This document shows positions 1 through 11,893 of a DNA stretch of 64,000 bases, piece by piece. The stretch spans positions 12,757,501 to 12,821,500 of the forward strand of contig JAYKKI010000037.1 in assembly GCA_039881145.1 (NCBI GenBank), read 5' to 3'. Within the stretch, counting starts at the first letter, position 1. Each line of letters starts with the position of its first letter. Under the pieces are notes generated by a model, which searched no databases, was not told where the DNA came from, and was given only the letters and a program-made list of their open reading frames with translations. This stretch comes from Druceiella hillmani. Taxonomy: Eukaryota > Arthropoda > Insecta > Lepidoptera > Hepialidae. Made by a program: the position numbers and the translations under genes.

Positions 1-330
1 GCCCATTAATTAAAACCTTGTATCGACGTTCAATACTTGTCGATAATTGAATACTCGTTCGTTCACCGTCCATCAAACATATTAAGTTTTCATCTTGCTG
101 TTCCAACTTTAATTACAGACTTTAATTGAAATTCGACTTGAACGAAATATTTAGGTAAACATTGGAAGAATTAAGGTTAACTACGGCATGAGGACTGCGG
201 TCGCGCCCAAGGATCAAAGGCTGGAAAGTAATGCATCCACGTAACCCTACATATTCTAGTGACTACTACGAATTACAGTTTGTCATGATAGATCGCACCG
301 TTTTACTAGAGGGGACATTGTAAATTTCTT
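1..330. repeat. Diverged dispersed repeat, copy A
   Basis: This stretch matches 27417-27780 in the same orientation. Shared landmarks include the 'cattaattar-acct-gtatcgacgtt' start, 'caccg(t/c)ccatcaaacat', 'cgaacgaaatatt', 'aggactgcggtcg' and 'gcatccacgta'. The two copies differ by many substitutions and by a block of about 25 bases present only in the second copy. No frame is open in both copies, so it is probably non-coding. It may be a piece of an old transposable element or a duplicated segment, and its left end is cut by the window edge. Confidence 0.6.
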
Positions 331-2800
331 GTTGAGGCAACATTTCAAAACGCGTTGCTTACGTGGAGATGCAAGAAAAAAACTAAATGAATGTAAAGAT
401 GGCCCTACCTTAAATTCATACGTATAGTTAACCAAAGTGAAAATTTCATTTTAATGGAGCACGGATCACGAGGAACATAGTAATGAATATAAATATATTT
501 TTTCATTCCTAAGTATCGTTTTAAAAAAAAAATAACACTGAAATTATAAGTGTATTCAACAAGCGATATAGATTATTTTGTCTATACAAATGAAATTGCG
601 TCAGACAGACTAATTGTGAAAAACGCATAGTGACGATATACACGTCCGTTTTGTATAATGCCTATTTATTTAGGCAATATAACACAACAACAATAATCTC
701 TCAAGATAAGAATTATAAATCGACTTAACTGCACTAGTATCGCCCACCTAGATCAAATTCATCTTCCCTATCGTGTCGCTCTTGAGAGAATGGTCTTAGT
801 CATCCCATGCTACTGTCAGCCATCGCTCTCTTTTTTCTGTCAGTCTGGTGAACTCGTGCAAGGCGTACTCGACACATCAGATTTGATCTGACCAATCCGT
901 CGAATGGGTAACCGTTCGTACGCTCTCCTGTACTCTACTGCACCTTACACGATAAGGTGCACTTTAGAATGTTTGTTTCGTCATGAGACATGGCCAAATA
1001 ATTTGAGGATTCGAAAAAAAATTAAATTCCAAATTGCACTAAGTTCGATCGATTTTGCTTGATGCCGAGTACTTAAAGTATGGAGATATTATTAGTCTGG
1101 AGTTCGGTTGAAGATATCCCAAGTATGTTTTTCCAGCATAACACCTCGAGGGTGTGTGCTGGCGACGACTACTTTAGAATCCACGTCCCTGAGGCATACC
1201 GATTTATAGGAAACATAAGAACTCTCATCTTGGTGTTTTGGGTTATGTTTCAATTTCTCCAAGTGTAGACGAATTACTACTATAGCCGACTTAATTCAAG
1301 AATTTAGGCATTACTTAATCTATTGGCATAGACATACATACAGAGCAAAAATTAAAAAAAAATTCATCCTTAATTTCCCCTCAATTTTTATTTTAATTTC
1401 CTTTCTCTTAACTGTATTCTTATTAGTCATTCATATGTTGAGTTTTATTAAAATGTTTATTTCTCGGTCATATTATATAAAATTTTGTATTTTTTTTACA
1501 TTGACCCAAAGCTTCCGAAAACATGTTCAAAATTTTGAGTCAACCTATAATTGAGCACATGCGTAATAAATTAATAAGTTGAAGTAAAATACAATGCCAA
1601 CAAAACACTGGATCTATTTAGTCGACATACTCAGGCACAAATCTAATTCTTTCGATCCTTTAAATATTCCTAAGTATTTCTAGCAAATAATTTTCACAAA
1701 ATTAACGTTTACGTTTCGTCAAAGTCAGTCGGTTCACAACCATATTATTTAAATTATCTTTTGTTTCGATACCTTCTTCTTAAATTAATTAGTTAAGAGA
1801 ATATTTAAGAACTAATAGGATGATTAAATACTGAAGTATGGACATTGTTACTCAAAATATTCATCAATATTGATTAAACCCTTAATCAATACGAAGATTA
1901 CAATGTTTATTATAAAAAAGGATGTTCAAATTCATTTAAGTTTTATCATACAATATTTCAAGACGAAAATCCACTTCCCTTGTTTTTATTCTTATCGTCC
2001 TGATAATAAATTCCCACTTCAGTACACTTATCAGGTGTATGCAAAATAAATACAGAGAATTTCTATAATTCTATGATTGCCGGACGAAAAAAATGTGTCC
2101 TTAAAAGTAGTTGTTTTTAATACCAGTAATTTTCTTATCACGCCATCGTCTATACTTAAGTTATGTCTACATTCTAATAATTGCATTTTCCTACTATATT
2201 TAAATGACCTCTAGCGACGGTATTTGTCAGGTATTCATTATCATGGAAATTGCATTTAATCTACCTTGCACCTTTAAGCCATTTTCTACTCAGTAGTTGT
2301 GTCATTCATAAAGAATCGACATTTATTTTCATTAATTTTTTTGCTAAATATACCTTTTTGTTCACATCGATTTTTCCCAGTTCATTATTTGTTCTTAACT
2401 CACAAAATGAAATATCATCTTTCTCGGTTAAAGAAAATTAATAAGCTTCTAAAAATAAAATATTTTTATAATAAAAATGCTATTTCGGTAATTTAAATTA
2501 ACAATTCCTTATGATAATCCTGCAATAACAAAAAGTAATCCATGGCTTGAAAAATATATGTGCGTGCATTCAAAATTTTCTTCAACAATTGCTTTATAAC
2601 GGTATTTTGTATTACCATATTAATCAACGAGGCTATTCAATGAATTTCAGTGGCATTTTTTCCAATATTTTCATAAGATTGTACAGAGAAAAAAACTTAC
2701 TCTTCTGGCTTCATTATTAACATCAATTCATTTTGATAAATAAATTAAAAAAAACTGGTATTTATCATTATAAAATATAACAATTCATTTCATTTATCTT
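331..2800. other. AT-rich intergenic DNA
   Basis: I see no gene or recognisable repeat here. The open frames (62-65 codons) are isolated, overlap one another in different frames and have no recognisable domain. Confidence 0.6.
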
Positions 2801-2804
2801 CGGT

Positions 2805-2945
2805 AAGTAGTCGAAGTCTGGGTGTACATTTGGCTTCTGCCAAAGGTGACCACGACAGCCGAACATATGTTTCGGCCAAAGGTGTGGCGATAGACGAACG
2901 TAGGTTTCGGCTTCGGTTGACAAATTGACCTTCGGTCGCGAATTA
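2805..2945. repeat. Fragment of a 'cttcggtttcggcc'-type repeat
   Basis: A locally GC-richer stretch with repeated ttcggc/aaaggtg words (for example 'tttcggccaaaggtg' and 'tttcggcttcggttg'). Similar ttcgg-rich words occur in common lepidopteran interspersed repeats. The stretch is short and its boundaries are unclear. Confidence 0.3.
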
Positions 2946-2984
2946 TTTACAGCCAGTGAGCATTTGTGCTGACTATATTTTATT

Positions 2985-3495
2985 ATGGATTTCTAATGTG
3001 ACATGGGGGAAAAATAATTTCGTAGATATACTTAGCGGAAACCCTTTTAGCGCACTGAGCTATAATAAAAAATCTACTAATCGTATATAATATTGTATGG
3101 AATCATTAAATTTTATAATAAAGCTTACTTAAATTAATTTAATTGCAAGAAACTATCGGGATGCAACAATGCCTAAATTTCAAAAGACATCCATAAATTC
3201 TACGCGTATAAAAATAACATTATTAAAGCAGAAAGCATCATAAACGCTTCAATTGCTGTTTGTTGCGTAATAAGGCGAAATATTATAGGATATGCAATTC
3301 TTAAAAAATGAGAATACTTATAGTAAATAACACAATTATAGTCTACTTAAAATGTGAATGCTTTGGTATTTTAGTGCCACGTCGGTAAACGTTATTTGGC
3401 ATTTTATAACTTCCCTATACGCTTTCGCAGTTAACCTTTATATAATTATAAAATTAATCTTTCTTCGTGCTAAAGGAAAAGACTCGCTTAAAAAA
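2985..3495 (+). repeat. Dispersed repeat, copy A (pair with 41985-42490)
   Basis: This segment aligns in the same orientation with 41985-42490. Shared stretches include 'tattttatta-ggatttct', 'aacccctttta', 'ttaatttaattg-atg', 'gatgcaac(a/t)atgc', 'aaataacattattaaag', 'gttgttt(g/a)ttgc' and 'ggaaaagact'. Divergence is considerable. Neither copy keeps a long open frame, so a non-autonomous or 5'-truncated mobile element is likely, but the family is not recognised. Confidence 0.55.
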
Positions 3496-3499
3496 ATCA

Positions 3500-4319
3500 C
3501 AAATAAATATTCATACAATTGCGAAAAATGTTTTAAATGTTTCATAAAGTATTTGTACCATACATTCTCGTGATACATTATTCTTTGTGATAAAACATAG
3601 ATTCCATCTAATACTTTCAATAATATTATTTTAAAGCTTTAGAAAAGTATGGACTTCACACTTATCACATGCTGAATGTCATGATAATTTATAATACGTA
3701 AATAATTCCTAGAAACTTTTTTCCAAACTCCGATGAACTTACGAATATCGGTAAACTCCACATTACTCGCACGTTTATAGATCTTTGAAATAGATTAAAA
3801 AAATATATAACTGATCACATTATATCATGAAATAATGTTTAAAACTTGTTTAGGTCGTAGGTCGCTATTTCCCCTCGTTGAGTTTATCTCCAATTCTTTA
3901 CTTAATCCTCAGCTTGATCCCCTTCCTCAATGACACCAAGCCAAGATCAATTACAACTCTTTGTTGTATATATGTTGTTATCTTGCTATTTCATTATTTC
4001 TATACAGCGTTTTTTCTTTAAAAAAAGGTAATATTATAAGTTTTATAATAAGGTAAATTTATAAAAAAAATTACAGTCTTCTACATTACTAAATGTTCAC
4101 TGGAAGAGATTAATGTAGTAGTAATAATATATGTGCAGTTCTATGTAGATATAAAGGTTTGAAATAAATAAATAGATACAATACAACATGGAAGCATACG
4201 AAAGTCGAATAACTAGTTCTTGTACTGTAAATAGACGTATGTAAACAAATTAATACAGATACAGAAGAGTGAAATCATAAAGTAGAAACTTAAAATTTGC
4301 AAGAGTAATAAAACACATT
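3500..4319. other. AT-rich intergenic DNA
   Basis: No gene, RNA or repeat structure that I can support. Short open frames on both strands (71 and 60 codons) overlap each other at 3358-3620 and look fortuitous. Confidence 0.5.
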
Positions 4320-4820
4320 AACCCTCACATATCTCAATAGCTAAACTCGCAAATATTAATTTGGAAATTTACGGAGGGGATGTTACACATTTGAAATTTT
4401 TTTTTTAATTTCGTGCACAGTGTGGATATCGTTTGAAATGGCTAAATATAAAGGTCTCAAAAATATTTTCTTCATAATTTTTCTCAACCTAAAATTAGGA
4501 AAAAATATAAATTTTTGGAAACCCACACAAAGGTTGTAGAAAAGTTATAGCGATTATTTTAGATGTCATAATTTTTGGAATATGTACTATGTTTTGCACC
4601 TGTGAAAATATAATAAGCTATATATTTATGTTGTGGAAAATTAATAATTATAAATATTTTAAGAGAAATGCTATTCATACTTATATGTTTATAAGTGCCT
4701 AAATGTGTACCGAACCCTCGTAACGCTAGTTCTACTCGTAATTGACAGATTTCAAATTGACAAGGAGTAAATTTAATTTCATCTACAGAAAGTATTTTTC
4801 TTATGAACTTTATCATTATA
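4320..4820 (-). repeat. Lepidopteran 'gttccgtac/accgaaccctcg' interspersed repeat
   Basis: Contains the family signatures 'cacattaaccc(t)cacatatctcaa', 'tatcgtttgaaat' and 'gtaccgaaccctcgt'. Related copies lie at 8640-9080, within both arms of the large palindrome (23640-25990 and 28120-31500), at 50490-50960 and at 60580-61130. The antisense frame at 4559-4816 resembles the small frames at 25044-25226 and 28752-28934 (shared 'FGTYKH'-like word), which reflects repeat homology and not a gene. Confidence 0.6.
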
Positions 4821-4918
4821 GTATGGAATAATCCTAACGTACTTAGTACTTATTTTGATAATTCTCCCGTTCTCGTAAATGTCCCGTTCACTTATCCCCA
4901 AGATTTCATACCCTGTCA

Positions 4919-6003
4919 TCTATACATATAAAAAAAATGTAACTGAACCGTGTCTTTACATTAAATATTTTTCGGGAAATCTTATTCGAATAGTCATTAT
5001 TATCGATACAAAGACCAAATTGAACATTTTTAAATTTTTTGTCTGTCTGCCTTTCTGTTACCGCATCATGCAAAAACCACTAGATGGATTTTGATGAAAT
5101 TTGGTATGATGATAACTGACTATCACGGGTCAACATATAGAATACTTTTATTTTAGGAAAATGTCTTATTCCCAAGCGAAAATACAAAAACTGATTGGTA
5201 CAAAAGTCACTCCGAATCTAGATATTTTTGTTAATCTATACATATCGATACATAATTGTGAATATAAAAAATTACAAAATGAGGCAATAAATAAATATAA
5301 ATACCCATAATTAAAAAAATAATAAAGTAAAACGGCTCAATAACTATGTTCAGTTTAAAAAATCACCAATAGATGTCATCACAAAGTTTTTAAAATACAT
5401 AATTTTCCTCTATCGCATCAAGTTAATTACCACTGAATGGATTTGGATCTCTTTTATATTGCACCGTGTCAAATTACATAATGCAATGCAATATAATTCA
5501 TATCCTATCCATGCTCTCTAAATATTTTCAGGTTTAAATAAAGTTACAATTTTGCTTTTCTACAATAGATGGCGCAAGTAGGGATTTAAAACCAACAACA
5601 CGACATAAATACGATTCTTAATAACGCGCTTTAGTTGCTTTGATTAATTCTTATATTTTTATTTCTACTAGATTATATATAACGCTAAATGTTTTCTATT
5701 ATATTACGCGATATGTTTTTTTAATTTTTCATTGCATGCTATTCAATGAAAGATGTCGCAAGTAATGTCGTAAATCGTGGTATCATTGTGTTTTCAAAAA
5801 CTGGACAAACCTTGCGCGTAGCTGGCGTGGACCTAAGCATCAGTTGCTTTTCGCACGGACAACTGTATGAGCACTCTCCCGCGTCAGCAACGGTAACAAT
5901 TTATTTGTTTATGTCCCTGACGGTTCTACAGGAAATATTTTACTGAGAAGTTTTGTGAACAATGTTCTAAAGCTCACGCGAATGAAGTCGCGGGCACTGC
6001 TAG
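4919..6003 (+). mobile_element. Helitron remnant with intact termini
   Basis: The element starts with TC at 4919 (TCTATACATATAAA) and ends with CTAG at 6000-6003. A short hairpin (CGCGA, 6-base loop, TCGCG) lies about 11 bases before the end. The base before it is A (4918) and the base after is T (6004), which is the A|T insertion site of Helitrons. Near the 3' end (about 5746-5985) there is a decayed piece of the RepHel helicase C terminus: GQTLRVAGVDLS and CFSHGQLY, then after a frame change SRVSNGNNLFVYVPDG. The rest of the coding region is missing, so it is non-autonomous. Confidence 0.8.
5746..5985 (+). pseudogene. Helitron RepHel helicase C-terminal fragment
   Basis: The first frame reads GQTLRVAGVDLSISCFSHGQLY, the conserved last helicase region of Helitron RepHel proteins, where 'GQTL' follows the helicase motif and 'HGQLYVA(C/L)SR' is near the C terminus. 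After Tyr the frame breaks, and the expected continuation (ALSRVSNGNNLFVYVPDGS) is read in another frame. Upstream helicase and HUH nuclease domains are absent. It is a dead fragment carried by the element at 4919-6003. Confidence 0.75.
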
Positions 6004-6004
6004 T

Positions 6005-7380
6005 TACAAATAAAATCATCTCTTATTCATGGGTTCATGATGCCGACATCTACTTCATTTCTCAACATATATTTTAACTGTAGTAAGTGAATAAGTTTGC
6101 CATTAAATATAAAAAGGAACTGTTAGTATCATAAGTACAAAGCTCGAACGAACTATTTGGATGAACAGTTGAAATTTTACAAAGGTATTTTTAGTCATGA
6201 TAAACTCGGTCTTCTGTCTGATATGTTCGTAAGAAAGATTTTATCGACTTACCGTTTCAATTGAAATGACTTCTGTTAAACAATAATTCTCGATAGTCAT
6301 CAATACGTCAAAGGGTAAAACACTAAATGATGCTGGTCTAGATTTTGGCGTCCAATATTGTTCGCATGGCCATTTGCGCGCGGCCCTCTCATTTGTAACA
6401 TGTAATCGTAATATTTTTGTTCTAAGAGAGAGAAACATTACGTTGTCTACAAAACACAGACGAAACACTATCAAGTCTAAATTAAAATTCACCCGTATGA
6501 ATCTGAGTCGGGCCGCCAGTTTGTGGAATAAAATGTTGTAAACTCTATTTACATAATCAAATCCGTGTAATCGAATATTATAAGCTCTATTAGCGTAATA
6601 CTTACTAATCCATATTGTAGGCACTGTTAACGCAATACTTACTAATCTATGTTGTAAGCTCTATTAGGCCAAAACTTCCTCCATACCATTCGTCGATTGT
6701 ATTTAATGTAACGCAACTATCATATGCTAATTCAATATGGATACTAATAAACAACGTAGAGTGTATTCCTAAGTAATATTCTAATTTCCCATAGCCTTTC
6801 CACAAATGTTGTCATATATATAAAAAATTTGTATAATTTCATCCACAACATATTTATTTTATAAAAGAAATAGATGAAAGTTTGTGAAAATTAGACTCTA
6901 TACACTCCCCCTTCTATTTGAGTTTTAACATGCGTGTCAAATAAGCCCTTGGTTGTAACGGTTTTATTAAAAAAAAAGAGAGTCTAGTCAAGAAATATAA
7001 GTTAAAGCGTCAGATACGTAATGGACTGCCACGTATTTTAGTACAATATACACGAAAAGTGTATTTCAAAAAAGATTTCTTAGAAGCTAAAGTTACATAT
7101 CATAAAATAGAAAAAAACTGAAAGAAACTGTCACCATGTAGATGAAATATGTCAAGTATTAGTAGAACTCGTACTAGGAGGGTTCCATACACTTTTAGGC
7201 ATTTATAAATATTTAATGGTACGTAGTATTTCTAATTAAACTATTTACAAATAATCATTTTTAATAACGTAAATATATTGCCTACCATACCTTCCACAGG
7301 CGCAACACAAAGCAATCATAAAATTGTATAATTTCTCATAGAATTAGAAATAAAATTATTTCATTATCATTTTGAATTTT
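6005..7380. other. Intergenic, with a small tandem repeat at 6580-6668
   Basis: A unit of roughly 35-45 bases around 'taatacttactaatc-ata-tgtaagctctattag' occurs two to three times near 6580-6668. The 127-codon antisense frame at 6241-6624 runs into this repeat and has no recognisable domain, so I do not call it a gene. The rest shows nothing supportable. Confidence 0.5.
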
Positions 7381-7505
7381 TCCTCCCAATATGCCGATTT
7401 TCAAGATTGTAAGTCAACCGGAAGTACTATATACCTTGTGGTGTAAGGCCTCCCGTTATGCCGATTTTCAAGACAGTAAATCGACCGAAAGTACCTTGTA
7501 GATGT
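7381..7505 (+). repeat. Tandem duplication, unit about 67 bp
   Basis: Two adjacent copies share 'cctccc-atgccgattttcaaga', 'gtaa(g/a)tc(a/g)accg' and 'gaagta-cttgta' words with several substitutions. No coding meaning is seen. Confidence 0.6.
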
Positions 7506-8639
7506 TGATGATCAGTCTGTTGTACGAATGAACAATATATTGCCTATTATAACTTTTGCAGGGCAGACTTTAGAAAACGTATAATCTGGCAAGCTCCTCC
7601 TAGGACAAAATTTCTTCGTTTTAATCTAATTATTTACTCCTTGATACCTGACTATAATTTGTTCCGTTTTAGAACATATGTTCATTAAAATCTACAACTT
7701 TTTTATTAAGTTGTGACCTTATGTTAAACTTAAAAATCTCATGTATTTTCGAGTAAAATGGGCTAAATTATTGTCTTTTTGGTAACGCTTGTTTTTGCAT
7801 CTTTAACTCCTAAGTTGTTAGCTCCTTGATATCTCAATGTAACAGCATGTTATATGCTCACTGTTTACTTTGAAAATTAATACCCTGATAAGGTCAGTCC
7901 TACAATAGACGTAAAAAAACTCACGTCGCTTATAGTCACGTATTATTACAAAAAACACGCCAGAAAGTATTATTACTAGTGACACTAGATAAATACAGTT
8001 GGAAATATCAAGGTATCGTCTACTTAACACCGAAGACGAAGCAGAAGATAAGGAACCGCGTAAGTCGGAGTTTTACTGTACGAAAATATTGTATTTCATA
8101 ATATCGATACGTACATACATATACGTTTATATAAATACTATAGAATAATATAGACTTCCACGTCTATACTTGTATATATGTGAGTTTTCATTTATTATTT
8201 CAAATCTTGCGATCGATTTCCAGAAACTGCACACTTTTTCAATCCCCATGACAATGTATCATTGTGATTCAATCTTAGATCTTCAAATCCTTACGCTGCA
8301 GGCAGTATGTCCGTCTAAAACGTGAAATTTGAGGATATGTTGATTTTAAATTATTATGTTGGATTTCAGAAGATCCTTTGCCATTAAACTTAGGATTCTT
8401 ATTTTCCTAATGCTGCAGTGGCACGGTCTGTCCAAATCGTGAGACTTAACAATCGGCTGGTTTCAAGTTGGTAAAATAAGCCACAAGAAATGAATCAAGT
8501 CAGTGAAATAATGCATACTAAAGCTGAAAATACAGTAAAGGATTTTTTTAATTTAAACAGTACTATTTTACAAAATATGATGTACTAAAAATTACGAAAT
8601 AATTATTGATCATTAACCTGAGGCTTTGATCCCACTCAC
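7506..8639. other. Intergenic, with a faint duplication at 8270-8450
   Basis: At 8270-8450 two diverged copies of a segment with 'cttag', 'ctgcag', 'gtctgtcc/gtccgtct' and 'cgtgaaattt/cgtgagactt' lie in tandem. Otherwise nothing supportable is present. Confidence 0.4.
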
Positions 8640-9080
8640 AAAATCAAATCGTGGGGCGCATTTATTCCTTTCTTTTTAGAGTTCCGTACCACCTAAGAAA
8701 AAAACTCTTATATGATAACTCACGTGTCTAACCGTTTTTCTCAAAAACCACTTGACGTAGAAACTTGAAATTTGTCATAATAATAAAACATATTAACCCG
8801 CACATATCTCAACAGCTAACAATAAAAATTTAGGGTGCAAATTGAGTATTTCTTTTTTGCAATTCCTAATATAGTGCGGAATATCGTTTGAAATTACTAG
8901 CTATAAGGGTCTCAAAAATATTTTCCAATATATTATGTATTATGTCTTCAAAGATAATATACCGACAAATATTTAAAAAAAACTTCCCTTTCCTTATTTC
9001 CGAAACAATTCAACCTAAAATTATAAAAAAATACTGGATTTTAAAAGCCTACGCAAAACTTGTAGGAAATATGTGCGGGG
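8640..9080 (+). repeat. Lepidopteran 'gttccgtac' interspersed repeat
   Basis: Contains 'gttccgtacca', 'gacgtagaaacttgaaattt', 'taacccgcacatatctcaac' and 'atatcgtttgaaatta', all shared with the repeat at 4320-4820 and with the palindrome arms. The 93-codon frame at 8888-9169 lies within it and is not a gene. Confidence 0.6.
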
Positions 9081-9230
9081 CGACAGACAGTAGTCGACAG
9101 AGCCATGCACTTGGTCGTTGCCGGACTGGAGGGTTCGACGTCACTGTTAACTATGTAGTCAGGAGATAGTTCCCTGGGTCGATTACCAATGACGACTCCT
9201 CTCGTCAGCGTGAGAAAATTTATTTATTAA
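9081..9230 (+). repeat. Possible tRNA-derived SINE fragment
   Basis: A locally GC-rich block with 'gggttcgacgtca', resembling an RNA polymerase III B box (GGTTCGANNCC) with mismatches, followed by 'ctgggtcgattacc', which is typical of SINE bodies. No convincing A box or cloverleaf can be drawn, so this is tentative. Confidence 0.25.
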
Positions 9231-10023
9231 TACAATACAATTTGACAATATAGCAGGCAATACAACTACGTTGTGGAAAATTATAGTTTAATGGAAATAC
9301 TATGTGCAACGTTAACATTGTGTACTTGATATTTAAAATAACTGTTAATAAATAACTATAGCGTGAGATATATTTATGTCTACGGTTGTTTTAATACACT
9401 TATAAGTTCAATTTTTTCCGTCCCTTCATTCAAACAATTGTCCTCCGACTTCAAGGTGCAAAAACAAGTAGTAATCTTACAATGATCTTATTCACATAAA
9501 CATTTACATCATCGGTAAAGTCACATGTTGTCTCCACATGAAGAAGAGATAACGTTGTCATTCTTATCATTTTCAATGATTCTGTAAAATATACTTTCCA
9601 TTTCTCGCGTTATTAGACATTATCGATACAATTACACATAAACATCACTATCAGTATCGTTATCACAATAATTTTACCTAACAAAGATATCGTTGGGGCA
9701 CGTATAAGGTGTGTATGTTTAACGAGTATATTATGGAGTCTCAATTAAAATAGTCGTTTTTAGAATTCCGTAATCAAACAAGGAACCTTTATAAGTTCGG
9801 TTTGTCCATCCGTTCATCTCTTACAGACTTACTGTAGCCATTATTTTATAATTTTATAATAATTTGTATAAACTATTGTAAGTCGATGCTTTAAAGGTGG
9901 ATTATATGAAATGGTCCCACCTTCCTCTCTCCAGATTTTCGAATATTATGAGAAAATTTATTAATTATAATTTTAAGTATTAGCATATGACTAGTAAATT
10001 CTTTTCATTATATATATACATAT

Positions 10024-10064
<41 letters not shown>

Positions 10065-10365
10065 AATTATTCAAATAAGAGAAGCATTTCGCTTATTTTC
10101 CCTCTTGATGTATCAGTCATACAGGTGTATAAAATAAATATTTTTTCAAATAATTTATCATACAACATGGAGTCTTGGACGATCCGCGTGTCTGAGAGAA
10201 AGAACATCGATGTATCTGAAATATGGTTTTAAGGATGGATGCTAACCATGGACAACCAAAAGAACTTATATTACCACTAACTTAGCATTAATAATGGACT
10301 GTGACTGGACTGAACTACGTGCTACAAATGAGTACTCAGGCACTTCAATTACATGGCCCATAGAA
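9231..10365. other. Intergenic with a (TA)n microsatellite at 10009-10061
   Basis: A (TA)n tract with CA interruptions lies at 10009-10061 and makes an artificial tyrosine/isoleucine frame. Nothing else is supportable. Confidence 0.6.
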
Positions 10366-10487
10366 GCCTTGAAAAACTGATTGTAGTCAGTAAAGTTGAA
10401 GCGAAAACCGAATAAATGAAAGCGAGGCAGCCTTGAAAAACTGATTATAGTCAGTAAAGTTGAAGCGAAAACCGAATAAATAAAAAT
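10366..10487 (+). repeat. Tandem duplication, unit 64 bp
   Basis: Two nearly identical copies begin with 'gccttgaaaaactgatt' at 10366 and 10430, and both contain 'cagtaaagttgaagcgaaaa'. There are only a few differences, which suggests a recent duplication. Confidence 0.8.
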
Positions 10488-11776
10488 AGTAACTGATAAC
10501 TGTTTAAAATATAGCTATAACAACAACAACAATACCTCAGGTATTCTGAGTTACATGCTATTTAAATTATTACTTTTAACCTGATATCGATATCAATATT
10601 TATGAGATTAGAGGATATTTTTTCTGCGGATAATATAATAGGCAAAGACAAGAAGATTAGATGCAAAATATTAGCTATGCTGGTTTCGCTACAAGTAGCC
10701 ATATTAAGAAGTAGGTATGATTTTTGTTACCAATATGAAAGGTAGTGATATAAGTTTTGTAAACATTTGGCTAAAAAGAATTGCGGTGACATTTCTTAAT
10801 AAAAACAGAATGTTGGAAAAGTACTTCAATAAATTTATTTTCATTTTTTTTTTCAATCACAGAATCTATTTATGGTATAAAACAAAGTCCCCTGTTACGC
10901 CGCTCCTTATATCAGTCTGTGCGCTAGTGCCAGTAACGAATGAATGGATCTTATTCCAGTTTCTCCCAGTGGACAGATTAAAGAAATATTTCGTATAGAT
11001 ATTTTATTTATTTTTGTCATGGAAGCCGCAAAGAAATGAAACGTCTATACATTTTTTTTTTGCGGCTTCATCATCATAGTCCGGCCGACTTACACAAAAA
11101 AACAATAATAAATTATACACTTAAACCTTTCTCGGGACTAAATCTATGCTTTTGTAGAAACAGAACCGGCAACCTGGAAGGTTTCATGTCTGAAAAAATG
11201 TATGACCACTTACTCACCTCAAATACTCACTCACTCACCTCAAATAGTACTACACAAAAGTCTGCATGAGTATATATCTATATTTTAGTAACATAAGTTA
11301 TTAGTAACTTCACATTATTAGTAGCTATACATTATTAGTAATCTTCGATTCGTGTATTGAATTTAAATGACAATTGTAATTACATTGAACTGTTTGGACG
11401 TTGCCTTATATGTTTATCAGGACGCTTTGCCTTAATGAAGTTCATCGACGCGGAACAGAGTTTATTCCGATATATCGATGCCGGGCCTGGTTGCTAGTGT
11501 TATTTTTTATTTTCATATACAGTTACTAATTACCTGTCCCACTTTAATCATTCATTGTAGTGTTATTTTATTTTGTAACAAGATGTTTACCTTTATGTTT
11601 AACCTTTATTTTTTGTTTATTATCAATTTCATTAAGAGTGTTTTGCAAAACATATATATGTGATTATCCAATAAATGAAAATGTTTTAAATGGTCAGATG
11701 ATAAAGTTGTAATAACCGGTTATTCGGTGATTAATATAATCGTCATGACATTGAGAGCAAATGTATCAATCTGTAA
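10488..11776. other. Intergenic DNA upstream of the esterase promoter
   Basis: AT-rich. A 93-codon frame at 10717-10998 and a 77-codon frame at 11036-11269 have no recognisable domain, no repeats and no convincing splice context. I see no element or RNA gene. Confidence 0.45.
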
Positions 11777-11812
11777 TATAAACGAGCACGGGGATAGAGT
11801 TGATTCAGTTGT
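11777..11812 (+). promoter_or_regulatory. Candidate core promoter (TATA box + initiator) of the esterase gene
   Basis: A TATAAA hexamer (11777-11782) lies 30 bases before the A of an arthropod-type initiator, TCAGTT (11805-11810, +1 at A11807). This is the standard metazoan spacing. A splice donor (gtaagt) follows 87 bases later, at 11894. The assignment to the esterase rests on strand, position and the matching acceptor at 13662. Transcript data are not available to me. Confidence 0.55.
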
Positions 11813-11893
11813 TTATCGCATCCTCGACGTGTTATACGTGTTTATATAGTTCCGACTGTATATTCAAATTATAAAAAGGATACCACGACAACC
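11807..11893 (+). other. Predicted non-coding first exon (5' UTR) of the esterase gene
   Basis: Runs from the initiator A to a strong donor (CAACC|gtaagt). The likely acceptor is the 'ttttctggtttcag' at 13650-13663, 24 bases before the esterase ATG, which gives an intron of 1770 bases (11894-13663). A non-coding leader exon is common in insect esterase genes. This is inferred from signals only. Confidence 0.45.

Noticed and set aside
6241..6624. 127-codon minus-strand frame
   Set aside because: No recognisable domain; its start runs into a local tandem repeat (6580-6668).
10717..11269. Small protein-coding genes upstream of the esterase
   Set aside because: Two frames of 93 and 77 codons without domains, conserved repeats or splice context. 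Composition is as expected for AT-rich non-coding DNA.
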